Below are positions 12,396 to 23,824 of a stretch of DNA of 64,000 nt, piece by piece. The stretch's first letter is position 1. The number at the start of each line of letters is the position of its first letter. The stretch lies in the NCBI GenBank assembly GCA_025201705.1, contig MU616562.1, positions 1-64,000 on the forward strand, read 5' to 3'. Both the position numbers and the translations under genes were made by a program. Source of the DNA: Dissophora ornata. Its lineage: Eukaryota; Mortierellomycota; Mortierellomycetes; Mortierellales; Mortierellaceae. The notes under the pieces are model-generated. The model was not told the DNA's origin and searched no databases. It saw only the letters and a list, made by a program, of their open reading frames with translations.

Positions 12396-13485
12396 CTAAA
12401 TAGGTTCCTCTCTCCCCTTGCCAAGTGTCACGAACCGCGGCCTGGACTGGAGTTCGTTCAAGATATCGCCCGCCTGCTCCCACAACATGATCATCGCCTT
12501 GAGGCTGCCTTGAATCGTAGGATCGCTGTTCGCCAAATACTTCTCCAACGACCTCCCGCGTCTCACGAAATACATGTCCGTTGGATTACGCATACGCAGC
12601 GCTGGGCAGTAGTCGTTGCGACCATCGCCTACATACATCATCCTGATCGATCCTTCTTCTTCTTCTACTGCTGCCGGTGCATCTTCTGCGTCCAAATTCT
12701 GCTCGAGATTTCTCAGCAACCTGTCCACCTCTTGTCCTTTGCAAATGTTCAAACTGCAAACACCTGTTGGACAGCCATGAGAGGGTGCATCAGCTGGGAT
12801 GAGTCTCTGGATGTGAAGTCGATCTTGAGCATCCCAAAAGGCAGGATTGGTGATGATGGCGCTGAACAGATGTCTAATTCCATAGTGCTGTTATCACTTT
12901 GTCAGAATCGGATCGCACAAAGATCGCACGCATGCACACACGCACACGCATTTATGTATATGCACCTGGAGAATGCCCTCAATATAAACAGTGTTCGCAT
13001 CGGAAACAATGGCAAGTGTCCAGCCATTATCATGGAGCAATTGACAGACCTGCACCATATGAGGGTCAAGAGGAACCATCGTCAGGGCGTCTCGGATGAG
13101 CTGGCCTGACCCGCCTTGCTGATGAAAATCCTTAAGGCACTCGTTTCTACATGACACATTTGGAAAGTGGCGATATGAGAAAAGTAAGGAGGTGGGGGGA
13201 AAGTAACTCTCAGAGATGTGTTCTTCGAGAGCCATTCAGAGGCGTGCATTACTGGAGGTCAGTCCATTGCATGTGGCTGTTGTCGAGCTTTTGGCGAAGG
13301 GCAGGAGAGAGGTGCTCGATGACGAAACGGTCGGAATCGGTGTCGATCAGCGACCTGAGCATGAGAGGTCTCGTTAGAGCACACGGACATTATGAAAAAC
13401 GAACGGTTGCAATGAAGGCGCACGCGTCTGCTGGGCTGAGTTCATACCAGTCAAAGTCAAAGCAGGCGAGTCCAGCGGGAGGCAT
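12396..13485 (-). CDS. PHOSPHO-type HAD phosphatase (pyridoxal-phosphate / phosphoethanolamine phosphatase-like)
   Basis: Four exons (13485-13448, 13354-13253, 13146-12966, 12887-12396) join in phase to give 270 aa, close to the roughly 240-270 aa of animal PHOSPHO1/2. HAD motif I is split by intron 1: Phe-Asp-Phe-Asp-Trp, with nucleophile Asp10 and acid/base Asp12, followed by the family's Asp-Thr-Asp-Ser-Asp. Motif II is Val-Ser-Asp-Ala-Asn with the following Thr-Val-Tyr-Ile-Glu. A CPTGxC..NxCK segment matches the family's Cys pair, and the motif III/IV region is Tyr-Val-Gly-Asp-Gly-Arg-Asn-Asp followed by Arg-Arg-Gly. These are Mg-dependent cytosolic phosphatases of small phospho-compounds. 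The exact substrate (PLP, phosphocholine or phosphoethanolamine) cannot be told from sequence. The gene lies 110 bases downstream of ARG1 on the same strand. Confidence 0.87.
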
Positions 13486-13595
13486 GTTGTTGTCGGCGAG
13501 TGTGTGAAAGCTGCTGGCAATAGATGGCATAGAAATTTGGTTTTGTTTTATTGTATTGCATTCTGTCTTACGGCACTGAACTCTGTGTCTCTCCT

Positions 13596-15299
13596 TTAAA
13601 AAAACTTCTGCGTCTGTCCCCACTTCTTCAGGCGGATCGACTGGATCTTGATGAATCCCTCTGAATCAACAGGTGCAAAGCCACCATGCACATCCATCGA
13701 CGACTCCTCCATATCGTACAGGTTGTTCGTCTTGGACGAGCGACCCTCGACAATGACATTGCCCTTGTACAGCTTCAGGCGGACCTCGCCGTTGACCGTC
13801 TTTTGCGACGCGGCAATGGACGACAGCAAGAAATCGGCCTCGGGCGAGAAGTACTGTCCGTTGTAGAGGATGTTCGAGTACTGGGGAGTCACGAACTGAT
13901 CACGAAGGTTGCGGACCTGGCGATCGAGCGTCAGTCCCTCCAGATCCATGTGTGCGACACGCAAGATCGTGCCTGCGGGCGTCTCGTAGCATCCACGGGA
14001 CTTGATGCCAATGAAGCGGTTCTCGACAATATCCAAGCGTCCAATACCGTTCTGGCGAGCGAGCTGGTTCAAGTACAAAAAGATCTCCAATCCTCCTGTG
14101 ACTTCCTTGTTCTCCTTGGAGTGGTTGATGACCTTGGTGGGCTTACCCTGAGCAAACTCGATGGTGATACGCTCGGGGGTGTTGGGGGCATCTTCGGGAG
14201 AGACAGTCAACTTCCACATGTCCTTGGGTGGGGTGACATCAGGGTCCTCGAGGATACCGGCCTCGTATGAGATGTGGAAGAGGTTCTCGTCGGTTGACCA
14301 GGGCTTGGCAGCGGTCTGGACGACAGGGATGTTCTTCTCGGCGGCAAAGGCGAGCAGATCCTTGCGGCCCTGGAAGCGCTCATAGAACGCTGTAGTTGGA
14401 AGGGAGAAGGCATGTAAGTTTTTTTTCTCTTTGGTTTATCTGCTATTTTTTGGAGCACTGGACAGTCACTATCAAATCGAGTCATGCTCAGTACATGAAC
14501 CCAAAAGTGATCGTCAAAAACTTACCAGGAATGCGCCAAGGAGCGATGACCTTGATATCGGGCTTGAGGGCATAGTATGCGAGCTCGAAACGAACCTGGT
14601 CGTTACCCTTGCCTGTGCATCCGTGGGACACATATTGACAGTTCTCGCGAGCAGCAATCTCCATCTACATCAGCAAGAACGGTGTTTTTTCGACGTGCGT
14701 ACAAGAAAAATAAAACAGAGTTGATTAGAATTTAGATTATCCATTGGGTGATGACTCTGAAGTTTTAGGTGTCAGAGGCAGATCAAGCGAGGCTTTGATC
14801 AACGCCGTTCCGGATCTGTCCCAACTCCCGCTTTGCCTCGATGCTTTCTTTCGTTTTTATGCAATTGTTTGTTTTCGTCATGGCTGCTTACCTGACGACG
14901 GGCAATGACGGGGCGGGCGAGCGAGGTTCCGAGAAGGTAGACTCCCTCGTAGATGGTGTTTGCCTGAACGGCAGGGTAGATCAGCTCCTCGACGAACTCG
15001 CGTTGAAGATCCTGGGTCGTTCAATTATTGGAAGACTTTGATTAGCGATTTGTTTCACAACACAAGTCGTTGATATTGCATTTTCATTTCCTTCTCTTTA
15101 CCTCGACAAAGATCTTGGTAGCACCGCATCCCTTGGCCTTGATGACAGCAGCATCAAAGTCCTCCTCCTGACCAACGTTAGCCATGTAGCACATGACCTC
15201 GTAACCCTCCTCGATCAACCAGGCGAGGATGCAGGAGGTGTCGAGTCCTCCGGAGTAAGCCAAAAGCACACGGCCCTTTGTGGAAGTGGTAGCAGACAT
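13596..15299 (-). CDS. ARG1: Argininosuccinate synthase
   Basis: Four exons (15299-15102, 15011-14892, 14664-14526, 14389-13596) join in phase to give 416 aa; the human enzyme is 412 aa. It condenses citrulline and aspartate with ATP to make argininosuccinate, the penultimate step of arginine synthesis, in the cytosol. The N-terminal ATP-binding P-loop AYSGGLDTS is at residues 14-22. Further conserved blocks are [27 protein letters not shown], the Ser-Tyr-Glu-Ala-Gly-Ile-Leu-Glu segment, [16 protein letters not shown] and YETPAGTIL. The set is complete and no catalytic block is broken. The start is the first Met, immediately before the P-loop strand. Three TGA(C/G)TCG sites lie upstream and could be Gcn4-like control sites. 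Confidence 0.97.
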
Positions 15300-15518
15300 G
15301 ATGTATAGGTGTGAGTGCGTTAGGATGGAACGGGATATGACAGCAAGCTGGGGTTGTTTTAGGCTGTTGCAGGTGTGATGAGTGTGCGAGACAGAGATGG
15401 AAAAGAGGAAGAGAGGAAAGGAAAGAAGGGCAAGGCGCGCTGTCTTTTATAGTCCAAGACACGACCAGCGATGCAATCGCGGTGGCTCGCCCGTTCAGGA
15501 AAGGGGCGAAAGGGCCTC

Positions 15519-15933
15519 TGACTCGTGTGTGTTGCATCTGGATGGACTTGCTTTCGAACCTTAGCAAATAGCCTTTTGGGGCTGACAGAGGATGAGTCGC
15601 ACGGTTTGAGCAACCACTTTCCTGCCGGAGAAAAAAAAATTATCTCACGAGAGATCTGATCCCATCCAAAAACGTGGGAGAAACAGACACGCATCGCCCT
15701 TATCTCACTCTCTGCGTTCTTGTCCCCGTTCCCTCCCATTGCCTTGCCTTGCCTTCCCTTGCCTTCCCTTGCTATCCCTTACCATTCATTCCCTTTTCTC
15801 TTCTCTCTCATCCGTAACATCCCTGTCGTCATTGCTCTATTATCATTATCCACGCAGAACAAATAAAAGTAAACAAACCAAATATCCGATTCGCGAACAA
15901 AAGTCTTTTACTTTTACGCGCTAGACTGAGTCG
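15519..15933. promoter_or_regulatory. Possible Gcn4/CPC1-like sites upstream of ARG1
   Basis: Three near-matches to the bZIP general amino-acid control site TGACTCA lie upstream of ARG1: TGACTCG at 15519-15525, and TGAGTCG at 15593-15599 and 15927-15933. They sit about 220, 294 and 628 bases from the ATG. Gcn4-type control of arginine genes is well known in yeasts; its use here is inference, and the sites differ from consensus by one base. Confidence 0.3.
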
Positions 15934-16513
15934 TTTGAGTGTGCTTCGAAGCAAACATCGGACAGAAGTAACACTACGGCAGCAAGACGGACAAGGTCTA
16001 CATCGTAACAGGTGCACACACCGACAGATAAAAGTTTTTTTTTTTTTTTTTTTTGGCCTCTGGCAGCATGTGTACAAAAGATCAAGAAAAGAAAAAACGA
16101 TTATCCTCGCGTCTACGATTTTCTCTCCCGAGAAAGGCTGAAACGGTCGGGAGCCAAAGGCAGCGACTTTGTCAGATCTCATGGTCCTGTCCCACTCGTC
16201 CAAGCAATCTTTCGTCTCTTGATCAACGTTTCCTGCAACGATGCCAGCTGGATTTGTGGGGGACTGACTATCGACTGCACAGAGTTGTATTGAGCTTGAT
16301 GGCGTCCTGGGTAGGCACGAGTAACAGGGACAGGGACATCAAAGCGAGCAATTTCAAGGCACGCTTTTTTCATCTACCGATCTCTACATCCAAAAAAGAT
16401 CTCAACATCCAGAGGAAACCGAGGAGACCAAGCAGCGGAGTGGAGACATGTGACACTGAGAAGGCTGAAGATAAATGGCAGTGTCCTGCGTTGTGTTCTA
16501 ATCATCACACATC

Positions 16514-17047
16514 TTAAATAGAGGCAAGTCCCCAAGAGGAGACAAGCGGCAGAGTGAATGAAGCGACGGGCTGACACGTCGAGTGACCCGCAACCGTGCA
16601 TACAATGCCAGCACTCAAAAAAAGCAAGGCAACAAGCCTGACCGCCTGGATTTTAAAGTAATGATTGGAGAGAAGGAAGTGTCCTTCGGTGAGGTCACAG
16701 GCCCTACCCAAAGGAACGACAAGAAGAAGAATGGTTGGGATCTTTACAGACTTTCCCGGTTTGGGACGGCTGTACTGAACGAGGGAGCTCCGGTCGTACC
16801 TCTGATTCAGGTGGTCGCTGATGTTGGTACCGTATACCGCCACTTTGTCAAGGCTCAAGGAATCCTGGTACTGGCGGAGGTTGGTGTATTCTCGGTCCCC
16901 ACTGCTACTATCCACATGGGAGCACTGCTGGCCTCCCTTCCTACCCTTTTCTGGTACCAAGTACGTGTACAGCTGTAAAAGCAACCCTAAAAAAGCACTC
17001 TTGTTGTATCTCAGAACAGTATTAACTTTGACTTGTTGAACATCCAT
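16514..17047 (-). CDS. Unrecognised ORF, possibly an exon
   Basis: I do not recognise this product. The minus-strand ORF of 177 codons has a stretch of fairly normal composition, charged and tyrosine-rich, from about residue 28 to 102. That stretch is flanked by a plausible acceptor (TTTTACAG) and donor (GTAAAG), after which the translation becomes hydrophobic and noncoding-like. No domain or partner exon was identified. It may be an exon of a decayed or unannotated gene, or chance; a plus-strand ORF of 131 codons overlaps it. Confidence 0.22.
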   Translation of the reverse strand: MDVQQVKVNTVLRYNKSAFLGLLLQLYTYLVPEKGRKGGQQCSHVDSSSGDREYTNLRQYQDSLSLDKVAVYGTNISDHLNQRYDRSSLVQYSRPKPGKSVKIPTILLLVVPLGRACDLTEGHFLLSNHYFKIQAVRLVALLFLSAGIVCTVAGHSTCQPVASFTLPLVSSWGLASI

Positions 17048-17325
17048 AGAATTGCATCAAATGGTTAGAGGATCACCCCAATTCGCTGAAAAGGTCCTGG
17101 TCACCCGCTTCGAGTAGCCAGCACCACTGACCTCAAAACACTAAGTGCTAAACTACTCGAGGTCGATTTTGGCTTTGTTCTTCGTGTTAAACCAGCAAAG
17201 CATCGTGTAATCCATGTTTTACATGTTGATGACCTAGAAGAGTAGCTGTCCGATTAAATTATTTTATTTGAAAGGCACAATAAACTGTCTAATTTCTGCG
17301 CTCTACCACGGGTGGGCGTGTTATT

Positions 17326-20300
17326 TTATGCAGCAGGTTTGTATTGGACATAAACCTTGCCATTTAAGGTCTGGTACATCGGGATCCAGATCTGCTGCTT
17401 CCGCGGTTGCTGCTGATGATAATGCTGGACGGGTGGTGGCTGCGGCATCGATGACGTTGCGGGAGGGGGCTGGTACTGCTGCTGCTGTTTGAGTTGGAGC
17501 TGCTGTTGGTGTTGGCTGGCAACGACGGCCCCTGTGGCCGCGGCAGAAATAGGTGACATAGCACTCGAGTAATTGGAGTTTGAACGAGCACCTGGGGACG
17601 CCATGACTGGATGGCTGAAAGAAGTGGAAGGTGAAGGCGGTGGCGGTGAACGGGCTTGTAATCCCATTTGACTAAAATGGCTTGAGAGATCATGCTGCTG
17701 ACTTGAATTCATCCCTGTCGATGGTGCTCTTGCCAGTGTTGTTGTCCCTGTTGTCGCTGCCGCTGCTGCTGCCGCAGCAGCATATGGGTTTGTGCTCTGT
17801 GCGAACGACGCCGCCAAAGGTGATGCCAGAGCAGAAGACGATGGTGGAGGAGGCTGATATGTGTACTGGTTTTCACCTGCCTCGTTGATCGTTTGAGGGG
17901 CTTTTGGCTTTGTGGGTTCCGTAGGTGGAGGCTTGTAGGCGACATTGCTTTCGCTCAGCTGCTGTCCGTTGCCAGGAAGTGAAACATCGGATTCTCTTAA
18001 CTGAGGATTTTTTGAGTGACTAGCCACAGAGGGGGTCGTGGGTGTTGCCGATGCAACAGGCGCTGCTGGGGTCGAAGGTGTTGAAGGGATCTTAATATCG
18101 TCGAGATTCACTTTGATTGTATCGTCCATATTAACATACACTTTGATGGTATCGTCCATTTGGAGTGGCTGCGGTCCCGCCGCTTCTCTTGGAGAGTCGA
18201 GTTTGGGTGGCGTGGCAATCTGGTGGTGCTGCTGCTGCTGGCTGGCCACAGAGGTCGCCGGGAGCGCAGTCGGAGAAAACGCGGATTGAACATAGGACGC
18301 CTGGGTCGCAGAGGGTATTGGCGATGGCACCGGCATGGTCATGTGAGTCAGACCAGGCGATGGTGACGGCATTGGCATGGCCATATTCGCAGGAGAGGAC
18401 ATTGGTACTGGTACTGACTGGTTTGGCGCATGGCCCTGCGCTGGCGATGGCGGCAAAGGGTAGTTTGACACGCTCGGTGAAGGCATTGGGGGCATAACCG
18501 GGGTCGGATATCCTTGCGACGAAGTGACCAGTGGGTAACTGTGGGCTGTTGTTGGCGTGGGGTATCCCTGACTATAGGGGTGGGTTGGAGGGGGAGCTGC
18601 TGCAATGCCAGGTGTGCTTCCAGGTGTAGAGGCTGAGGCTGTTGGTAGGACTGGATATGGTATTTGCTGGGTATGATAGGATGTCGGAGGTGGAGAGAAA
18701 GGCGGCGCCTGTGCAAAGGTTGCGGGGGATGCCTGCGAGAATGTAGAGTTTGTTGGGGAAACGATGGGTGTCTGCAATGGCGCTGGATGCGGCTGGCTTG
18801 GGTATGGTTGTTGGGCAGAACCTGGCGGCTGTGGCTGCGGTGACTGCATGGGTGAGAACTGCTGCTGTGGTTGCGGCTGTGGTGGCTGCATGGGTGAGTA
18901 CTGTTGCTGTGACTGTGACTGTGGTGGCTGCATGGGTGGAAACTGCTGCTGTGGTTGTGGCTGTGGTTGTACCTGCATGGAAGCATACTGCAGCTGCGGT
19001 TGTGGCTGTGGCTGTGGCTGTGGCTGTGGTGACTGCATGGGTGGAAGCTGCTGCTGCGGTTGTGGTTGTAGTTGTAGTAGCGGCTGCGGCTGTAGCTGTA
19101 GAGATGGGATACTCGCGGGCCCTTGACCCGGAGGAAATGGTCCAGGGATGTATAGGTCGACTACGGTGGCCACAAAGAAGAAAAAACAGGGTCAGCAATC
19201 GAAAACTTGGGCTGACAGCTAGATACAAAAGACTGCAGCAGCGAACCCTTACAGTCAGTGGACAGCTTCTTGGACAATCCATTGACATCCAGCGTGAATA
19301 TGATCTTCAGTTTATGCGTGCACTTGACGATCTCTGTATCGACCGTCGACATCACATTGAACGCCGGCACATTGACCGAAATGACCCTTTCGACAGGACC
19401 GACCTGAACGGGCCAGCTGCCGCTCCCTTGAACAGCTTCGATAAGCGACCGTTTTTCATGCCTCACCCCCTTTCCCGGAGAGATGAACCAAAGATACTCC
19501 TTGATCTTAATATGCATATTCATCACAAGCCACCGAGCACCGGTGCCCGCGATAGGATTCATCCGGACAGTGATTGGGATTACTGCCCCGTGGTGAAAGG
19601 CCTTCCTTGGGATCTGGACCAGGTAGTTCAGTGCCTGCTCAAAGTCGGCGGTCTGCTGAATTGGGTATATGCAATATTCGTGCGATGGGGGCAAGGACTG
19701 ATAGATCTCGATCACTCGATCCACGGCCAGGTCTGACACGAAGGATGCGCGCTTGCCGTTTGCTGAAAACAGGTATTCGATCTTTCCGGTGCCCATGGCC
19801 AGCGAGTTGGGGAGGTTCACGGGCAATGCCAATTGAAAGTCGTAGATGTAGTTCTGGTTGGCGCGTAGCAAGTGGAGCCTTGTTTCGGATTTTTCGAGGA
19901 ATACCCACGTCTTCTCCAGTAGAGGCTTCCTTGCCGAGAAGTGCGCTGTCGAGTTGCCTTGACCTACAAAACGGGTCTGTCAGCACAACGTCCATAAAAA
20001 AAAGGGTTCCCTCTACAGCAATATTGTTCCTGCACAAACCTTCGGTCCAGTAGCACGAGATCGATGCCTTGAAGGTAAGAGTCAACGCTTTCAGGGTAAC
20101 GTCCTCGCGGTGGTTGACGATGAGCTTCCCGCTAATGATGGGCCCTTGTGTCCCTGTCCAGGGGTACATGACTCTCTGCACCCTTGGATCGCCGCTCTGC
20201 CCTGTTGCGGCAATTGTCATCGGGGCGTCAGTAACAGCAGGATGCAACGGAGCGTGATACCACAGAGCGAGACCATCGCTCTCTCTTACCAATGAACGCG

Positions 20301-20332
20301 CCATCAAACTGAATCCGCATGGACTTTGACAT
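17326..20332 (-). CDS. Alpha-arrestin-like protein with long Pro/Gln-rich tail
   Basis: Four exons (20332-20290, 20201-20040, 19963-19253, 19160-17326) join in phase to give 916 aa. Residues 1-305 have the arrestin-fold pattern: an amphipathic start, a strand with Gly-Lys-Leu, a Leu-x-Leu-x-Phe-x-Ala segment ending in Tyr-Trp-x-Glu-Gly, then an arrestin-type motif of Phe-x-Leu-x-Leu-Pro and conserved Pro-Ile/Val-x-Val-x-Pro strands. Fungal alpha-arrestins (ART family, LDB19/Art1-like) are cytosolic adaptors that recruit Rsp5-type ubiquitin ligase to plasma-membrane transporters. The last exon is one 611-residue low-complexity tail rich in Pro, Gln and Ser. It contains 3-4 tandem copies of a roughly 20-residue Gln/Pro unit with a (Y/F)(S/P)PMQ core and a tandem MDDTIKV duplication. 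I saw no clear PPxY motif, so how it would bind a ligase is unclear. The start Met is the first in exon 1. Confidence 0.72.
18780..19075 (-). repeat. Tandem Gln/Pro repeat in the arrestin tail
   Basis: The DNA here is built of CTG/TGG/CAT-rich units. They encode repeated Gln-Gln-Gln-(Phe/Tyr)-(Ser/Pro)-Pro-Met-Gln-(Pro/Ser)-Pro-Gln blocks separated by (Pro-Gln)n runs of variable length. At least four units are visible. The opposite strand is open as a side effect of the composition. Confidence 0.75.
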
Positions 20333-20756
20333 GTGCTGAGGTGTTCTCGGATGAGACGAGATGAGGAAAAAGGGAAAAAAACAGTGGGAGGTATTACCGA
20401 GCAAGATGTTGCAGTGAGCGGGTTATACTTTTTTTTGGGCACTGCCACCCCCATTTCATCCTGGGCTCAACTTCCCTGCCAATGGTACCGCCACACCCTC
20501 CTGTCGACTGTCACTGTCTACTCATCCCTGCGCGACACACGTCTGAAACTGCCGCCAGATAGTCAGAGCCTTCACCATCAAGTCAACATTGTATGGGCCA
20601 TAATATTATGCATCAGTTCGATGATTTTTTATAAAGGAAAATCCGAGTAAAATGGGTCAAGAGGAGAGAGGGACATTTCAGGTTTTATGATACTTCTGTA
20701 TGTTGGAAGCTGTAGGGTGTGCAGTGGAGAGTCAAAAGTCGTAGAAATCCATTCCT
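20333..20756. other. Arrestin leader and ATP3 3' region
   Basis: This noncoding gap of about 420 bases lies between two minus-strand genes. It should hold the ATP3 3' UTR and the arrestin promoter. A TTTTTTATAAAGG stretch lies near 20628. No gene or other motif is visible. Confidence 0.5.
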
Positions 20757-22378
20757 TTACAGGGCAGAGGCACCAGTAATAATATCAACCAACTCGGATG
20801 TAATGGTGGCCTGACGAGTACGGTTGTAGGTCATGGTCAAACGGTCAACCATCTCTCCGGCATTCTTGGTGGCGTTCTCCATGGCGTTGCGCTTAGCAGA
20901 CATCTCCGAGGCGTGACCCTCGACCAAAGCCCAGAAAATGTTGTTTGCGAACAAGAACTCCTTGTAGTCTCCCAAGACCTCCTCATCCACCTCGTAGGCA
21001 TCGAAGCCCTCTGTTGAAGATAAAGAATGCCAAAACGAAATCAGTTATCTGTCCGCATGCAGCTCCAAACAGGCGGCAAAACGCCAGATTAAAAAACTGG
21101 CTCTTCTCACATACCGGAAGCCTTCAAGGCATCAATGGAAAAGTTCTTCATGGGGGTAGCCTCGTAAGCAATGGCAGACGCGAACTGGTTGTAGACAATG
21201 GTGGAAGTGTCGATCTTGAGGCCCGAGGACAAGATGGTGTCGGCAGCAGCGCTGGCCTCCGCAAAAGTGGGGATCGACTTGCCGATCTGGTTGAAGGACA
21301 ACTGGATGTCGGCGCGGTTGCTACGCGACATCTGGTTCTTGGCCTTGTCTCCCAGGACAATGACACCGGCAGCCTGACCTCCAGGGGCGGCGATGAACCT
21401 ACGGGTGGCCTTGGCAACCGACGAGTGGATACCACCGCAGAGACCGCGGTCAGAGGAAGTGACAACGTAGGTGTTGCCCTCGTCCTCCAGAGGGACAGTG
21501 TTGGCGTTCTTGTAAATGGCTGTGATTCGGGAATGTTCACTCATGCTGTTAGTTTGAAATCGCCTTGAGGTGGTCAAGAACAACAAACAGGAAGAAAACG
21601 ACAAACGCACCAGCAGAGGTGGCACCGTACGAACGGGCAGTCTCCATGGCACGCTGGGCCTTGGCGACCTTGGTCGAGGCAATCATCTTCATGGACTTGG
21701 TGATCTTGCCAATGTTCTTGATGGAGTTCAGACGGAGCTGAACTATTGACAATAGTAACCGCGAGGGGTTAGAAAGCTGCAGGGACAGAATACGTGGGAT
21801 CCATTAGCACCGGGAACATCCTGCGAAACTTACTCTCGCGAAGGGTAGCCATGTTGCGGGTCTGGATACCGGCGCTATATAGGCATGGAGGTATTCAGAG
21901 GATGATCGCGATTAGTCTCCTTGAGATCATCGACTGGCGATAATGTGAATGTTGTCGGATATGCATCCGCGCTGGTGAGATGCGCTTGATGCTGCGAAGA
22001 GGAATGGACGTGTTGTTTTCAGTGCAGGTCAAAAAGACAGGACTCAAGGAGAATCGAAGGAGTGTAAAGATCGGTACAGCCGATTGATTGGCTAGGGTTG
22101 GCGATCTTGAAGAATCCGGATGGGGGGGTTGCAGGTCTCTGTAGAATCTGGAGAGAATGGCGAGTTGCTTTGACTCTGGGTGATTTTGGTGCGGGTTGCT
22201 TTGGTTCGGGTCGAGTTGCTTTGCTCCATACGGAATCAGGATCAACCGTGGATGGATGAAGCGACGATGAAATGGGCAGGGGCAGTGAGGCGCGCGTGGG
22301 GCGAGGGGAAGGCGCGGATGGATGGATGTGATTATACCTAAGCACGGAGGCAGCGGGTTGGGCACGAGTAGCGAACAT
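20757..22378 (-). CDS. ATP3: Mitochondrial F1 ATP synthase subunit gamma
   Basis: Five exons (22378-22338, 21874-21834, 21742-21607, 21545-21115, 21010-20757) join in phase to give 300 aa, normal for the family. Subunit gamma is the rotating central shaft of F1-ATPase in the mitochondrial matrix. The N-terminus ([14 protein letters not shown]...) is basic, Ala-rich and lacks acidic residues, as expected for a matrix targeting peptide. The N-terminal helix block with [18 protein letters not shown] is diagnostic, followed by the [14 protein letters not shown] segment. The C-terminal helix block [19 protein letters not shown], then [20 protein letters not shown], is complete to the stop. Intron 1 (463 nt) is much longer than the other introns (about 60-105 nt). 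Exon 3's donor (GTTTGT) was picked to restore the conserved frame. Confidence 0.96.
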
Positions 22379-23422
22379 GGTGGCGGCGTGGAAAGCAGAT
22401 GGGGATTGAAGAGACAAAGAATCGAAAATCGAGGAACGGATCTGATGGGCGTGTTTGACAGAGCACCCTGGTCTCGGAATATGGCGGTCTGAAAATAAAA
22501 CAACGACGCCTAGGAAAGTGGCTCGTTTTTTTTTTTGACAGAAATATGACGTCACCGAAAAACGAGAGTGGAAAAGCTGTGTTGTCAAGCTCGGCGGCTT
22601 GTTGCCCACTATTCTCCAGTCAATATCGATCGCGTGGACTAGGAGAGCCTTGGAATGCAAGGAAAGCGATGTTGTCATATCAAAAGACGGCGATATGCTA
22701 GTGTGTGAAAGTACCCATTTCAAGGTGATCCTTTATGTACGACATAGGAGGCGTTCTTGCGACACTGGGATGCAGCTGACAGTGCTCGGCGCAGTACCCA
22801 AAAACGACTACCACAGCAATATCCCCTCGCTGGGATATCCTACGGATCTCAGCATCATAAAAGCCTTGGATGGAGCAAGTAGCGCCTGATAATCACCACC
22901 TTTTGATGTCGCGCCCTTTTTTTATTCTTTTTGGCAGATGCCGGAACAATCAGCAGTTTGCTATGAGTGTTTGTGTATTGCAAGGAGACCCCAATGCAAT
23001 ATGGGCCACTCATTCAGAACTCTGTCACAGACCCATGATACTCGAACTTATTATACTCGCCTTGTCGTGATAGCGGGACAACTGGAAACAACATCTTGCA
23101 AAAGCCTTCGCAGACCTTCAACAGACACCGAATAATTGATCGCCCTGCTCCGCGGAACAAATGTCTCTATCAGACACCCCTCGCCACAGACCACGATATT
23201 CTGGCAAAGAACGCACTCGACTAAAGCAGCATGAACCACCCCTGGCAATGAAGCAATACGTCTGGAAACCATTGAAGGCATCAGAAAATCCTTCCGACCA
23301 CGACACTAATGTTCGAGAGAAGAGTAACAAGACAGAAAAGAGAACGAAAACAGGAAAATGGAGACGACAGCGCCAAAGCCGGTGGAGGACATGACAAAGG
23401 TTGATTTGGTCCGGGCAATGCA

Positions 23423-23788
23423 ATGGGAACATCCCATTGTGACCCTCCATGTTGGGACTGTATCCGCGAACGTCAAAGAGCTTTGGAGGACGAACCCGAT
23501 TCAGTGGCCAACGTATTCAAGTGTCTCCGGAAAACCATCCGCCTTGCTGCCAACACCAAAAGGTCATGCCGGCAGCTTGTTGGAGGATGGTTCTCTTTTC
23601 TTCCGAGGGCTGGCCATCCAAGTAAAGAACCGTATTTGTTCGGGAACCAAGCGCCGAGATTTATCTTTCAACAATGGAACGTGCTTCGCCCATGGGATGG
23701 AATGAATAAGAAAAAGCGATCCCAGTACTTTGACTCGAAGCATTGGACTAAAGGAGTTGAAGTAACTGCATGGGTCAACTGTGAGTAA
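23423..23788 (+). pseudogene. Unrecognised gene fragment upstream of a minisatellite
   Basis: A 121-codon ORF has normal-looking composition (Cys pair near the start, then Trp/Phe/Lys-rich sequence) and ends at a canonical donor-like GTGAGT at about 23781. No downstream exon is visible because the minisatellite begins about 40 bases later. I do not recognise the product. It could be the 5' part of a gene whose 3' end was replaced by the repeat, or a chance ORF. Confidence 0.25.
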
Positions 23789-23824
23789 CGTCAGTGACAT
23801 TGAATTCGCTGTACTCACTCACTC

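Larger units (their letters stand above)
15300..17325. other. ARG1 promoter region and arrestin 3' intergenic region
   Basis: This gap of about 2 kb contains a pyrimidine-rich stretch of repeated CCTTGCC/CCTTCC units (15739-15780) and a long T run (16035-16054). A minus-strand ORF (17047 to about 16514) is the only coding candidate and is listed separately. A weak tRNA-like stretch near 17050-17110 was rejected. Confidence 0.45.

Noticed and set aside
17050..17110. tRNA-like stretch with TGGTTAGAGG, TTCGAGT and CCAGCACCA
   Set aside because: No 5' partner pairs with CCAGCAC to make an acceptor stem, and the A and B box fits are poor; at best a degraded tRNA or tRNA-derived repeat.
18750..19736. 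Plus-strand ORF of 328 codons opposite the arrestin gene
   Set aside because: It is the mirror of the Gln/Pro repeat DNA (Val/Ala-rich artefact) and crosses a splice junction of the conserved arrestin gene on the other strand.
22019..22723. Minus-strand ORF of 234 codons overlapping the ATP3 first exon
   Set aside because: It reads through the ATP3 start region into intron 1; splicing after 14 codons gives the conserved subunit gamma, so the rest of the ORF is intron.
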